Below, in pieces: positions 26,759 through 36,200 of a stretch of 64,000 nt of DNA. How positions within the stretch are numbered: position 1 is the first letter of the stretch; each line of letters starts with the position of its first letter. This DNA comes from UMGS1601 sp900553335 (GTDB lineage Bacteria > Bacillota > Clostridia > Oscillospirales > Ruminococcaceae). The DNA lies in assembly GCA_937920725.1 (NCBI GenBank), contig CALEUW010000024.1, positions 62,001-126,000 on the forward strand, in the 5' to 3' direction. Position numbers and translations under genes: made by a program. The notes under the pieces are model-generated. The model made no database searches and was not told the origin of the DNA. It saw nothing but the letters and a program-made list of their open reading frames with translations.

Positions 26759-27049
26759 TCACTTCAACAAATTTTTGAGTTCAAATCTCTTTTCTTTTGT
26801 ACAAATTCTACTATTTGTCAGGCTGACGAGAATTGTATCCTCTCCAATTAAGTCTATATCGCAAAAATCAATTACTAAATCGTCCTCACGTCCTAAAATT
26901 CCGAATGCTCTCGGTCTTCCAAACACGACAATAGATTCAATTCCCCTCCCGTCAAAATTCATTACAACATCGTCAACATAGCCTATTCTTGATCCGGTTT
27001 GCTTATCTATTACTTCTTTATCTTTTAACTCATTAAAGCTAAACAGCAT
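26759..27049 (-). CDS. PRC-barrel protein of the YlmC/YmxH family
   Basis: A small beta-barrel protein of 96 residues. FNELKDKEVID at the start and IGYVDDVVMNFD are the PRC-barrel marks of the YlmC/YmxH sporulation family, common in Clostridia; the molecular role is unknown. A GTG at 27058 is in frame but lies in the GAGGTGA ribosome site, so the ATG at 27049 is the start. It stands between rpsU and rpsB and has no clear sigma-A promoter in the 50 bases upstream. Confidence 0.82.
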   Translation of the reverse strand: MLFSFNELKDKEVIDKQTGSRIGYVDDVVMNFDGRGIESIVVFGRPRAFGILGREDDLVIDFCDIDLIGEDTILVSLTNSRICTKEKRFELKNLLK

Positions 27050-27099
27050 AAAACTCACCTCGTATAAGTATATGCGTAATTTTCAGTTTAATGAAAAAA

Positions 27100-27121
27100 C
27101 AGGCATCATATTTGATGCCTG
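27100..27121 (-). terminator. Terminator after rpsU
   Basis: Perfect nine-base arms caggcatca (27100-27108) and tgatgcctg (27113-27121) with a 4-base loop, followed by six T on the minus strand. Confidence 0.87.
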
Positions 27122-27134
27122 CTTTAAATGCAAA

Positions 27135-27308
27135 TTAATATTTTCTCTTACGAGCAGCTTCTGACTTTTTCTTACGCTTTACAGAAGGCTTTTCGTAATG
27201 CTCTCTTTTACGAACCTCAGCGATAACGCCGTCTTTAGCGCAGCTTCTCTTAAATCTTTTAAGAGCAGTATCAAGAGTTTCGTTTTTTCCAACACGAATT
27301 TCCGCCAT
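27135..27308 (-). CDS. rpsU: 30S ribosomal protein S21
   Basis: A 57-residue basic protein: MAEIRVGKNETLD, then KRFKRSCAKDGVI, ending in a Lys/Arg-rich helix. The frame opens at 27332, but the ATG at 27308 follows GGGAGGG and gives the normal length. It stands as a single gene with a consensus promoter and a long leader. yqeY, its usual partner, is absent. Confidence 0.94.
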   Translation of the reverse strand: MAEIRVGKNETLDTALKRFKRSCAKDGVIAEVRKREHYEKPSVKRKKKSEAARKRKY

Positions 27309-27337
27309 AGTTAAATTCCCTCCCTTTGTCACCTATA

Positions 27338-27428
27338 ACAGAGGACTTTGCTGATATAAGGCTTAAGTGTAAAGTGAATAGTGAAGGCTTGATTAACCCA
27401 TAAATGAGCTTGTCGCTCTTTCCTCTGT
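27338..27428 (-). promoter_or_regulatory. Long structured leader of rpsU
   Basis: The transcript from about 27462 has some 150 untranslated bases before the ATG. Exact 8-base complements (27338-27345 and 27421-27428) close a domain of about 90 bases holding at least one small hairpin (GAGC-gacaa-GCTC). The right end of the domain is near the ribosome site, so opening or closing it could affect translation. I do not recognise a known riboswitch, T-box or protein-binding leader. Confidence 0.45.
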
Positions 27429-27468
27429 ATTTTCACAAAAGCTATAAATCAACTAAAGTATACAAGTC

Positions 27469-27497
27469 ATTATACAATATAAATGTTATAATGTCAA
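27469..27497 (-). promoter_or_regulatory. Consensus promoter of rpsU
   Basis: TTGACA (27492-27497) and TATAAT (27469-27474) on the minus strand, 17 bases apart: a perfect sigma-A match. It begins 20 bases before the leuS stop. Confidence 0.88.
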
Positions 27498-27516
27498 GAA
27501 ATTTTAAAAATTATTT

Positions 27517-29925
27517 TTACTGCTTTACAACAATGTTTACAAGCTTTCCCGGAACATAGATTTCTTTAACTATAGTTTTTCCCTGTGTTGCTTCCAAAAT
27601 TTTTGGATCTTTTTTTACAAAAGCAATAACCTCATCCTTTTGTGCGGTTCTTGAGATAACAGCCTTAGCTTTTACCTTTCCGTTTATCTGAGCAACAATT
27701 TCAACGGTGTCATCAATGCAAAGCGCTTCGTCATATTCAGGCCATTTATTTTCATTGAGCATTCCGCCGAAGTTAAGAATTTCATAAAGCTCTTCTGTAA
27801 TATGAGGAGCAAACGGATTTAAAAGCGTAATAAGAGTTTTCATTTCCCCTCTCGTTATGCTCTTTTTCAGATAAATCTCATTTAAAAGCGTCATCATTGC
27901 GGCAATTGCTGTGTTAAACTTAAGATTTTCTATATCACTTGATACTTTCTTTATTGTCTTGTGCATTAATGACTTGAGATCTTTCGAATAGTTTTCATCA
28001 TCTGTGAGCATATCCTGAAGCGCCCAAACTCTATCCAAAAACTTTTTACATCCCTTAATTGACGATTCCTGCCACGGAGCAGCTTTTTCATAATCGCCCA
28101 TAAACAAAACATAAAGCCTTAAGACATCTGCACCATATTCCGAAACAACATCGTTAGGATCAACGACATTTCCCCTCGATTTGCTCATCTTTTCTCCATC
28201 GGAACCCAAAATAAGACCTTGCGCTGTTCTCTTTTTATAAGGCTCTGATGTTGGAACAAGTCCTAAATCATACAAAAATTTATGCCAAAAACGAGAGTAA
28301 ATCATATGTCTTGTAACGTGTTCCATACCGCCGTTATACCAGTCAACAGGCATCCAGTATTTAAGCGCTTCTTCCGATGCAAAAGCACTGTCGTTATTAG
28401 GGTCACAGTATCTAAGGAAATACCAAGAAGATCCTGCCCATTGAGGCATTGTATCTGTTTCACGCTTAGCGTCATGTCCACATTGAGGGCATTTGCAATT
28501 GACAAAATCATCAATTCTTGCAAGTGGACTTTCTCCGTCCGTTCCGGGCTTAAAATCCTGCATATCAGGAAGCCTCAACGGAAGCTCGTCATAGGGTACT
28601 GCAACCATTCCGCAGTGAGGACAATGAACTATAGGAATAGGCTCACCCCAGTATCTTTGACGGTTAAATGCCCAGTCTTTCATTTTGTACTGAACGCCCT
28701 TCTCACCGCAGCCTAATTTTTCAAGAACTTCAAGCATTTTCTCGATTGCGTCTTTTTTGTTGGTGATTCCGTTAAGCTCACCTGAATTCACCATTTCACC
28801 ATCACCTGTATATGCTTCTTTTGAAATATCCCCGCCCTTAATAACTTCAATGATGTCAATTCCGAACTTCTTTGCAAAATCATAATCTCTTGTATCGTGC
28901 GCAGGAACAGCCATTATAGCTCCGGTTCCGTAACCCATCATTACATAGTCGGATATATATATCGGGATCTCTTTTCCTGTGATAGGATTTATTCCGGTAA
29001 GTCCTTCAATTTTAACTCCTGTTTTGTCTTTTACAAGCTGTGTTCTCTCAAATTCACTCTTCTTTGCACATTCAGCTTTATATTCATCAAGTGCGCTTAT
29101 ATTTGAGATACTATCCCTGTACTTTTGGATAATAGGATGTTCAGGGGCGATAACCATAAACGTTACGCCGTAAAGAGTATCGGGGCGTGTTGTATAAATT
29201 CTGAGTTTTTCGTCCTGCTCTTTAATTTTAAAATCAACAAAAGCGCCTGTGGATTTACCTATCCAGTTTTCCTGCTGAAGCTTGATATTAGGAAGATAAT
29301 CTACCTCCTCAAGACCTTTGAGCAGTTTATCAGCATATTCTGTAATTCTTAAATACCATACCTCTTTTGTCTTTTGAATTATGTCGCTGTGACAAATGTC
29401 GCACTTTCCTCCCTGAGAATCTTCATTAGAAAGAACAACCTTACAGCTTGGACAATAGTTGACTAAAGTCTTATCTCTGAAAACAAGACCGTTTTCGAAC
29501 ATTTTAAGGAATATCCACTGAGTCCATTTATAATATCCCTCTTCAGTCGTATCTATTACTCTTGACCAATCAAATGAAAAACCTACGCTTTTCAACTGAT
29601 TGGTGAATTTAACGATGTTTTCATCAGTAATCTGCCTTGGGTGAACTCCAAATTTAATTGCCGAGTTTTCCGTAGGCAATCCGTATGCATCAAAGCCTAT
29701 CGGGAAAAGCACGTTATATCCTTGCATTCTTCTTTTACGGCTTACAACCTCAAGCCCTGAATACGCCTTTATGTGACCGACGTGCATTCCGTGTCCAGAC
29801 GGATACGGAAACTCAACCAAACCATAAAACTTAGGTTTGGTATAATCATTGCTTGCTTCAAAGGTTTTATTCTCTTCCCATATACTTTGCCATTTTTTTT
29901 CAACTTCGCTAAAGTTGTACTTCAT
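27517..29925 (-). CDS. leuS: Leucyl-tRNA synthetase
   Basis: Class I synthetase of 802 residues. The HIGH-type motif is HVGH (48-51) within PYPSGHGMHVGHI, the CP1 editing domain follows (about 220-400), and KMSKS lies near residue 578. A zinc-ribbon-like CPSC/CDICH pair is seen around 150-180. It follows rsfS by 26 bases and has no T-box leader of its own, so its expression depends on the long upstream operon. Confidence 0.95.
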   Translation of the reverse strand: MKYNFSEVEKKWQSIWEENKTFEASNDYTKPKFYGLVEFPYPSGHGMHVGHIKAYSGLEVVSRKRRMQGYNVLFPIGFDAYGLPTENSAIKFGVHPRQITDENIVKFTNQLKSVGFSFDWSRVIDTTEEGYYKWTQWIFLKMFENGLVFRDKTLVNYCPSCKVVLSNEDSQGGKCDICHSDIIQKTKEVWYLRITEYADKLLKGLEEVDYLPNIKLQQENWIGKSTGAFVDFKIKEQDEKLRIYTTRPDTLYGVTFMVIAPEHPIIQKYRDSISNISALDEYKAECAKKSEFERTQLVKDKTGVKIEGLTGINPITGKEIPIYISDYVMMGYGTGAIMAVPAHDTRDYDFAKKFGIDIIEVIKGGDISKEAYTGDGEMVNSGELNGITNKKDAIEKMLEVLEKLGCGEKGVQYKMKDWAFNRQRYWGEPIPIVHCPHCGMVAVPYDELPLRLPDMQDFKPGTDGESPLARIDDFVNCKCPQCGHDAKRETDTMPQWAGSSWYFLRYCDPNNDSAFASEEALKYWMPVDWYNGGMEHVTRHMIYSRFWHKFLYDLGLVPTSEPYKKRTAQGLILGSDGEKMSKSRGNVVDPNDVVSEYGADVLRLYVLFMGDYEKAAPWQESSIKGCKKFLDRVWALQDMLTDDENYSKDLKSLMHKTIKKVSSDIENLKFNTAIAAMMTLLNEIYLKKSITRGEMKTLITLLNPFAPHITEELYEILNFGGMLNENKWPEYDEALCIDDTVEIVAQINGKVKAKAVISRTAQKDEVIAFVKKDPKILEATQGKTIVKEIYVPGKLVNIVVKQ

Positions 29926-29951
29926 ATAAAAATCAGTCCTTTCAAGTATGT

Positions 29952-30302
29952 CTACAGTAAAGCTTCAACGTCGATCTCTTCACCGTCATTCCAAAGACGT
30001 TCAAGATTGTAAAAATCTCTTGTTTCTTTATAAAAAACGTGAACTACTATATCTCCGTAGTCTAAAATTATCCAGTTAGCACCCTGATATCCTTCCGTTC
30101 TCAGCGGAAAAACTCCCGCTTCCTTCATTTTAAATTCGATCTCATCGGCAATAGCTCTAGTTTGGGTTGACGAGCTGCCGTTAGCAATTACAAAGTAGTC
30201 GGAAATTATAGTCAAATCGGCAATTTTTATTATTTTAATATCGTCAGCTCTTTTTGAATCGGCGGCTTTAGCTATTAGCTTTAACTTTTCATTTTGATTC
30301 AT
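29952..30302 (-). CDS. rsfS: Ribosomal silencing factor RsfS
   Basis: A 116-residue protein that binds L14 and blocks subunit joining under starvation. Marks are IKIADLTIISDYFVIANG and GYQGANWILLDYGD-like residues near 80-92 (here NWIILDYGDIVVHVF). It overlaps yqeK by 14 bases, giving the classical nadD-yqeK-rsfS order. Confidence 0.93.
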   Translation of the reverse strand: MNQNEKLKLIAKAADSKRADDIKIIKIADLTIISDYFVIANGSSSTQTRAIADEIEFKMKEAGVFPLRTEGYQGANWIILDYGDIVVHVFYKETRDFYNLERLWNDGEEIDVEALL

Positions 30303-30894
30303 TAAATTTCTCCTTTAATACAAATTCATTATAAGCATTAACAGTTGACGGAAAATTAAAATTCCCCTTTTCAGTATTGGAAGTGATTTGAAATTTGAGC
30401 GCTTCAAGCATTGCTCGGCTTATGCTCTTTGAACTTAGCCTGCGCATTTTTGCAACTCCGTCATATGTCCTGTCAGCTGAAATCAAATCAGCAAGATAAA
30501 CGATTTGCTCAACAAGTGAAAGCTTGTCAGAACATACTGTATGAAATCTTATAGCTCTTATAATCTCTTCGTCGGTTATATTAAACTCTTTTTGGATAAA
30601 TACGCTTCCGGCAATTGCATGATACATACTCGGAGTTCTAAGCTCCAGCGGATTAACAGAAAGTTCAGAATGCTTAATAAGCTCAAGCTGATCTACGCCT
30701 GACATTTCCTTGCAAATATCGTGCAAAAGTCCTGCAACTGACGCTTTATAAATGTCTGCTCCGTGTTTTTTTGCAAGTCTTGCCGCAGCAGCAGATACGT
30801 TTAGAGAGTGCTTATATCTTTTTTGAGATAAAACCGATTTTAAAAATTTCTTATATTTTATAATATCCTTATCGTTAGTCATTATATACATCAT
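30289..30894 (-). CDS. yqeK: HD-domain hydrolase YqeK
   Basis: An HD-superfamily protein of about 200 residues. Relatives are symmetrical Ap4A hydrolases with a di-iron centre. His29 (HSLNVS), His58-Asp59 (LLHDICKEM) and a later Asp (YLADLISADR) form the metal site. The start is ambiguous: ATG codons at 30894, 30891 and 30882 are in frame, and GGAG is best spaced for the second. It overlaps nadD by 20 bases. Confidence 0.9.
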   Translation of the reverse strand: MMYIMTNDKDIIKYKKFLKSVLSQKRYKHSLNVSAAAARLAKKHGADIYKASVAGLLHDICKEMSGVDQLELIKHSELSVNPLELRTPSMYHAIAGSVFIQKEFNITDEEIIRAIRFHTVCSDKLSLVEQIVYLADLISADRTYDGVAKMRRLSSKSISRAMLEALKFQITSNTEKGNFNFPSTVNAYNEFVLKEKFNESK

Positions 30895-31483
30895 TCTCCA
30901 AGATATATTTTACTACTAAATCATCTAAAAAGCAAGACAAATCTTCTTTCTTGCGTATACGCTCACGAATCTCTGTTGAAGAAATGTCAAGGGGCTCGGC
31001 ATTAACTATAATAATATCTCCGCCTATGCCTCTTAATTTTTCAGCGCAAGACTCAAGACCGGGAGTATCGTTTTCGCTTCTTGATATACAGACAAGCGAA
31101 CACATGGATAGTATTGTCTTATATCTATACCATTTATCGAAGCTAAGCAGCATATCGCTTCCCATAATAAAATATAGTCTGAATTTGTTTTGCGGATATA
31201 TCCGGATTAATTCTTTAAGAGTGTATACTGAATAGCTTTTTCGTTCTTCTTTTATCTCAATATCGCTTACTGACGCTTTTTTTAAATGTCTTGCAGCGAT
31301 CCGGCACATATTAAGCCTATCGGTATCGCTGGCAAGATACTTAACAGTTTTATGCGGAGGAAGCTTATTCGGAATAATCAAAATTTTGTCAAAAGAAAGG
31401 TTGTTGTCAATTTCTTCAATGCACTTTATATGACCTCTGTGTATAGGATTAAATGTTCCTCCGAAAATTCCTATCTTTTTCAT
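30875..31483 (-). CDS. nadD: Nicotinate-nucleotide adenylyltransferase
   Basis: Makes deamido-NAD from NaMN and ATP. The 202-residue protein has GGTFNPIHRGH (8-18) and the C-terminal ISSTEIR-type motif (SSTEIRERI). With nadK in the other operon, the window covers two steps of NAD(P) synthesis. It overlaps the yhbY stop by four bases, and no clear ribosome site precedes its ATG, suggesting coupling. Confidence 0.93.
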   Translation of the reverse strand: MKKIGIFGGTFNPIHRGHIKCIEEIDNNLSFDKILIIPNKLPPHKTVKYLASDTDRLNMCRIAARHLKKASVSDIEIKEERKSYSVYTLKELIRIYPQNKFRLYFIMGSDMLLSFDKWYRYKTILSMCSLVCISRSENDTPGLESCAEKLRGIGGDIIIVNAEPLDISSTEIRERIRKKEDLSCFLDDLVVKYILENDVYND

Positions 31484-31773
31484 TTTGGAATACTTATTTT
31501 CGGTTCTTTTGGATTTTTCTTATAAAGAATCAAAACAGAACCTATTGCACATACCGGTTCAGCGTTTATCTTATCAGAAATTTCAAAAAGTGCTTCTTTG
31601 GCTGTATACAAGGAATTGTCCAAAACCTTTACTTTCATAATCTCGTGCACTCTTAAATAATCGTCAATCTGAGCTATCTGTGAATCATTTATTCCTCCCT
31701 TACCGATTTGAAAAACCGGAAGAAGCGAATTTGCAAGACTTTTCAGATACGCTCTTTGTTTTGATGTAAGCAT
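31480..31773 (-). CDS. yhbY: CRM-domain RNA-binding protein (YhbY/YqeI)
   Basis: A single CRS1-YhbY domain of 97 residues: MLTSKQRAYLKSLA, PVFQIGKGGI (the GxxG-like loop) and VCAIGSVLILYK. The family binds pre-50S particles and helps ribosome assembly. It overlaps rdgB by 31 bases and nadD by four, as in the Bacillus yqeI-nadD neighbourhood. Confidence 0.9.
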   Translation of the reverse strand: MLTSKQRAYLKSLANSLLPVFQIGKGGINDSQIAQIDDYLRVHEIMKVKVLDNSLYTAKEALFEISDKINAEPVCAIGSVLILYKKNPKEPKISIPK

Positions 31774-32351
31774 AAATTTTCTCCTGTATTTATCATTTCT
31801 ATTAATTTTTTTACTGCATTCCCTCTGTGAGAAATGGCATTTTTGTTATCGTCAGTCATCTGTGCTAAGGTCATATTGTCATCATATATAAAAATCGGAT
31901 CATAGCCAAAGCCGTTATTTCCTTTTTTCTCATATCCGATTTTTCCTTCACAATATCCTTCGACAGTTATTTTCTTGCCGTCAGCACAGATAAGACAAAT
32001 TGAGCAAACAAAACGTGCTTGTCTTTTATCATTAGGAACATCTTTCATTTCTTCAAGGATCTTTTCGCATCTTTTTCCTTCAGGGGCGTATCTTGAAGAA
32101 TAAATTCCCGGCCTGCCGTTAAGCGCCGAAACCTCAAGACCGCTGTCATCGGCAAGAACATAAGAATTTGTGATATCATATATTGCTTTTGCCTTTAAAT
32201 ATGCATTTTCACAAAAGCTTGTTCCCGTTTCTTCAACTTCAATATTTATACCGGCTTCGTTCTGAGATAAAACATCAAACCCGAGCGGAGCGAAAATCTC
32301 TTTGTATTCTTTTATCTTACCTTTATTATTTGTCGCCAATATCAGTTTCAT
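31743..32351 (-). CDS. rdgB: XTP/dITP diphosphatase (RdgB/HAM1)
   Basis: House-cleaning enzyme removing non-canonical purine nucleotides, about 202 residues. It begins MKLILATNNKGKIKEY, with the substrate loop ADDSGLEV and the C-terminal ISHRGNAV. The open frame reaches 32417 into ftsY, but the ATG at 32351 has GAAGGTGA six bases upstream and the family's usual start. It overlaps yhbY by 31 bases. Confidence 0.93.
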   Translation of the reverse strand: MKLILATNNKGKIKEYKEIFAPLGFDVLSQNEAGINIEVEETGTSFCENAYLKAKAIYDITNSYVLADDSGLEVSALNGRPGIYSSRYAPEGKRCEKILEEMKDVPNDKRQARFVCSICLICADGKKITVEGYCEGKIGYEKKGNNGFGYDPIFIYDDNMTLAQMTDDNKNAISHRGNAVKKLIEMINTGENLCLHQNKERI

Positions 32352-32361
32352 AATATCACCT

Positions 32362-33267
32362 TCATTCAAAAAGTGCTTCGACAAAATCGTGCGAATTAAA
32401 AGCTTGAATATCCTCAATCTTTTCGCCTGTGGTTATAATCTTAACAGGTATTTTTAAATCCTCTGTTATGGTGATAACAATACCACCCTTAGCCGTTCCG
32501 TCAAGCTTTGTAAGGATAATTCCTGTAATATTTGCCGCTTCATTAAACTGGCTTGCCTGATTTACCGCATTCTGCCCTGTTGTAGCGTCTAGTGCAAGCA
32601 GGACCTCCAAAGAACATCCTTCCGCTTTTTCGTGAACGATTTTTGATATTTTCTTAAGCTCGTCCATTAAGTTCTTTTTATTGTGAAGTCTTCCTGCGGT
32701 ATCGCATATAACGACATCCACTCCTCTTGCATTAGCAGCAGTCAAAGCGTCAAAAACAACAGCGGCAGGATCCCCTCCCTCTTTGTGCTTTATAATGTCA
32801 ACCCCTGCTCTGTCAGTCCACACCTCAAGCTGATCAATAGCAGCAGCACGGAAAGTATCAGCTGCGGCAACCAGCACTTTCTTTCCTTCGTTTTTTAGCT
32901 TATATGCAAGTTTTCCTATTGTTGTTGTTTTTCCAACTCCGTTTACACCTATTACCAAAATGACTGACGGTGAAGTAGATAAGTCAAGCGGTGTATCATC
33001 TCCGAGCATTTCAGCTATAACTTCCTTTAACAAGTCCTTTATTCGGCTCGGATCTTCGATTTTCTGCATTTTAACTCTTTCTCTTAGCTCCTCGCATATT
33101 CTCATAGACGTATTTACACCGATATCGGACATGATAAGAGTTTCTTCAAGTTCTTCAAATAGATCCTCATCAATTTTTGTAAATGCACCGAGCATTTTAT
33201 CTATCTTTCCCAAAAAAGAGTCTTTGGTTTTTTTTAGACTGTCCTTAAGCTTTTGAAAAAGTCCCAT
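32362..33267 (-). CDS. ftsY: Signal recognition particle receptor FtsY
   Basis: SRP GTPase of 301 residues, the NG type without an acidic A domain, as in most Firmicutes. The G1 loop is GVNGVGKTTT (107-116), G3 is DTAGRLHNK, and TKLDGTAKGG is G4/G5. It docks nascent chains at the membrane with Ffh. It follows smc by 10 bases, as in Bacillus. Confidence 0.95.
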   Translation of the reverse strand: MGLFQKLKDSLKKTKDSFLGKIDKMLGAFTKIDEDLFEELEETLIMSDIGVNTSMRICEELRERVKMQKIEDPSRIKDLLKEVIAEMLGDDTPLDLSTSPSVILVIGVNGVGKTTTIGKLAYKLKNEGKKVLVAAADTFRAAAIDQLEVWTDRAGVDIIKHKEGGDPAAVVFDALTAANARGVDVVICDTAGRLHNKKNLMDELKKISKIVHEKAEGCSLEVLLALDATTGQNAVNQASQFNEAANITGIILTKLDGTAKGGIVITITEDLKIPVKIITTGEKIEDIQAFNSHDFVEALFE

Positions 33268-33277
33268 TCTATCCCTC

Positions 33278-36200
33278 CTAATCTACTTCGATCTGCGTTT
33301 GACCGGCATCAAGCTTTAAAAGCTTCGATACTCCTTTTTCTTGCATTGTAACACCATATAAAACATCTGCTTCTTCCATTGTTCCTCGTCTGTGAGAAAC
33401 CAAAATGAACTGCGTTTTATCAGAAAAGTTTCTTAAATACTGTGCGTATTTTGTTACATTTACGTCATCAAGAGCCGCCTCAATTTCATCAAGAATGCAA
33501 AACGGTGACGGCTTTACCTTTAAGATAGCAAAATATATGGCTATCGCAACGAAAGCCTGCTCTCCTCCTGAAAGGCTCAAAAGATTTTTTATAACCTTTC
33601 CCGGAGGTGCAACTTTTATTTCTATTCCCGACTCTAATATGTTCTCAGGATCATTTAAAACAAGCTCTCCGCTTCCTCCGCCGAAAAGCTCAGCGAATAT
33701 AAGCTTAAAGTTGTCATTGATCTTATTAAAGCTGTCAGAGAAAATTGCTATCATTTCCTCAGTCAGATCCGCTATAAGCTTTTCAAGATCGGCTTTTGAT
33801 TTTAATACATCTTTAAGCTGATGTGAAAGAAACTCATATCTTTCTGATACTTCCTTGTATTCTTCGATAGCGTCAATATTTACAGAACCCAAGGCACGGA
33901 TTTTGTTTTTCAGCAGATTTTGTTCTTTTTTAGCTTCAGAGATATTTTCAAGAGGCTTTGCAATCTCTAGTGCTTCGCTTCTTGTAAGCTCATACTCTTC
34001 ATACAAGGACGAAAGTATCTTGTCAATCTCGTTTTCTACACTTACTTTTTTTTCACTTGAACGTTCAAGCTCTCTGGATACGTTCTCCCTCTCTGAGATC
34101 TTAATTTTTTGGTATGAACGAAGCTTTGAACTCTTGGCTTCAAGCGTTTGATACTGAGTCTGACAAGACCTAATCTCGCCTTCAGCATTTTCGATATTTT
34201 CCTTTGAATTTTCAATAATGGATTTTAAATCTTCTATCTCTTTTTCTTTAACTGAAATCTGCTCTTTCTGCTCCATTATTTTTAAATTGAGCTTGACTTT
34301 CATACTGTTTGAATTTTCGGCAGATTCTTCGATTTGTTCTATTGCGAGAAGTACTGTCTGTTCATCCTTTGAAAGAGAAATCGTATCAATTTTCAAACCG
34401 CTGAGCTTTGCTGAAAGCTCCTCTCGCTTATCCTTATAAGACTGAAGACGGGACAAGCTGTCAGAAGCTTTCTTTTCATAAGCCTTTATGTCTTCTTCAG
34501 TTTTGATAAGCTCATCTGAAGATGTCTTTACAGTCAATTTAGATTTAGCAATTTTTAGCTTGAAATTCTCAATCTGCGAATCGTAATCGTCAAGACGATT
34601 ATCATACTGTTTTGATAAATCAGCAAGCCTTGTAAGCTCTGATTCAAAGCGGACTTTGTCTTCCTTGTGTTCGTTTTGAAGATCTCGTTCTCCGTCGATA
34701 TCAAACTGAAGCTTTGTAATTTCTTCTTTGAGTACAATGAGTTGCGCTTCAAGCTTGTCCTTGTCTTTTTCGGATTTGAAAAGCTCGCCGTTTAATTTGT
34801 CTATCTCATTTTTTCTTGATAAAATTCCGGTAGATCTTGAGGCGCTTCCTCCGGTAAACGAACCGCCTGCATTTATTACCTGCCCGTCAATCGTAACTAT
34901 CTTAAAATTATAATTATTTGACTTAGCGATTACAGCAGCACTGTCCAAATCCTCGGCTACAACAATTCGCCCTAAAAGATTTGAAATTACATTTTTGTAT
35001 TTTGAATCGAAGCTTACAAGTTTATCAGCAGTTGATATAAATCCCTGTGACAAACCTATGTGACTTACATTAAGCTCTCTTGGCTTTATAGATGTAAGCG
35101 GCAAAAATGTTGCTCTTCCGCCTCGTATCTCTTTCAAGTGACGAATGCATCTCTTGGCTGTTTCTTCGTTTTCTACAACGACATTTTGCATAGCTGCACC
35201 AAGTGCAGTTTCAATCGCAATGCTGTATTTAGGCTCTACTGTAATAAGCTGCGCAACAGAACCTGAAATGCCGCTGATACGTCCGGATTTGGATGCCTTT
35301 ATTATATGCTTAACACTGGAAGAAAAGCCTTCGAGTGAATTTTCAAGGTCGTTCAAAATAAGAAGTCTGTTTTTTAGCTCTCCAATTTTAAGCTGAAGTG
35401 AGTTAAAATCTGTTGTCTTTGATTCATACTGAGTTTTCTTGCTGTCGCAGAGCTTTGTGAAGCCTGAAATTCTGTTTGTATATTCAGCCAATTTTTCCTG
35501 TGCTGCCGAAAGAGCAACATTTATTTCAGAACGTTCTTTTAAAATTTTCTGCTGCTCTTCTTCAGTTTCTGAAATGTATTTTTGACCTTCAGAAATCTGT
35601 TTTTCATATTCTCTGATATTACTCTTTTCATTAGCAACAGTAAATTCCAGCTCGCTTTTTTTTATATACAAAGCGTTTATGTTCTGAGAATTTTGTTTAA
35701 GACCTTGGTCAAATTCGCTTTCTTTGTTTTGAGTTCCGTAAAGCTCGTTTTGAGTTTTTTCAAGCTGTTTATTAACTGAAGAAAGCTGTTCTCTGATTCT
35801 TAAAAGTTCAGATTCCTTTTCGTCAATTTTGGATTTGAAATCATCAGAATTATAGTCAAGCTCTTTTATAGAAAGAGTATTTTCAACTATCTGCGAGTCT
35901 ATGTGTTCAATATCGTTTTGAAGCACTGCTATTTTGGAATTCACTTCACCTCGCTTTTGTTCAATGGAATGAATACTTTCTCTGAGAGAATCAATTTTGT
36001 TATTATACTCTGCACGCTCAAGATTGCTTTTATCAATACTTTCATCGAGTTCGTCAAGCTCTCTTGACAGTGTTTCATATTCGCTCTGAGCAGTCAAAAG
36101 CTTGTCTTCAAGTCCGGACAGCTTTTCCTTCAACTCATTATATCTGTAAACGCTCAGCGATACGTCAAGATCTTTTTTTACATCCCGAAGCTCCAAATAT

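Noticed and set aside
29926..29951. T-box leader for leuS
   Set aside because: Only 26 bases separate leuS from rsfS; no specifier loop or T-box sequence can fit.
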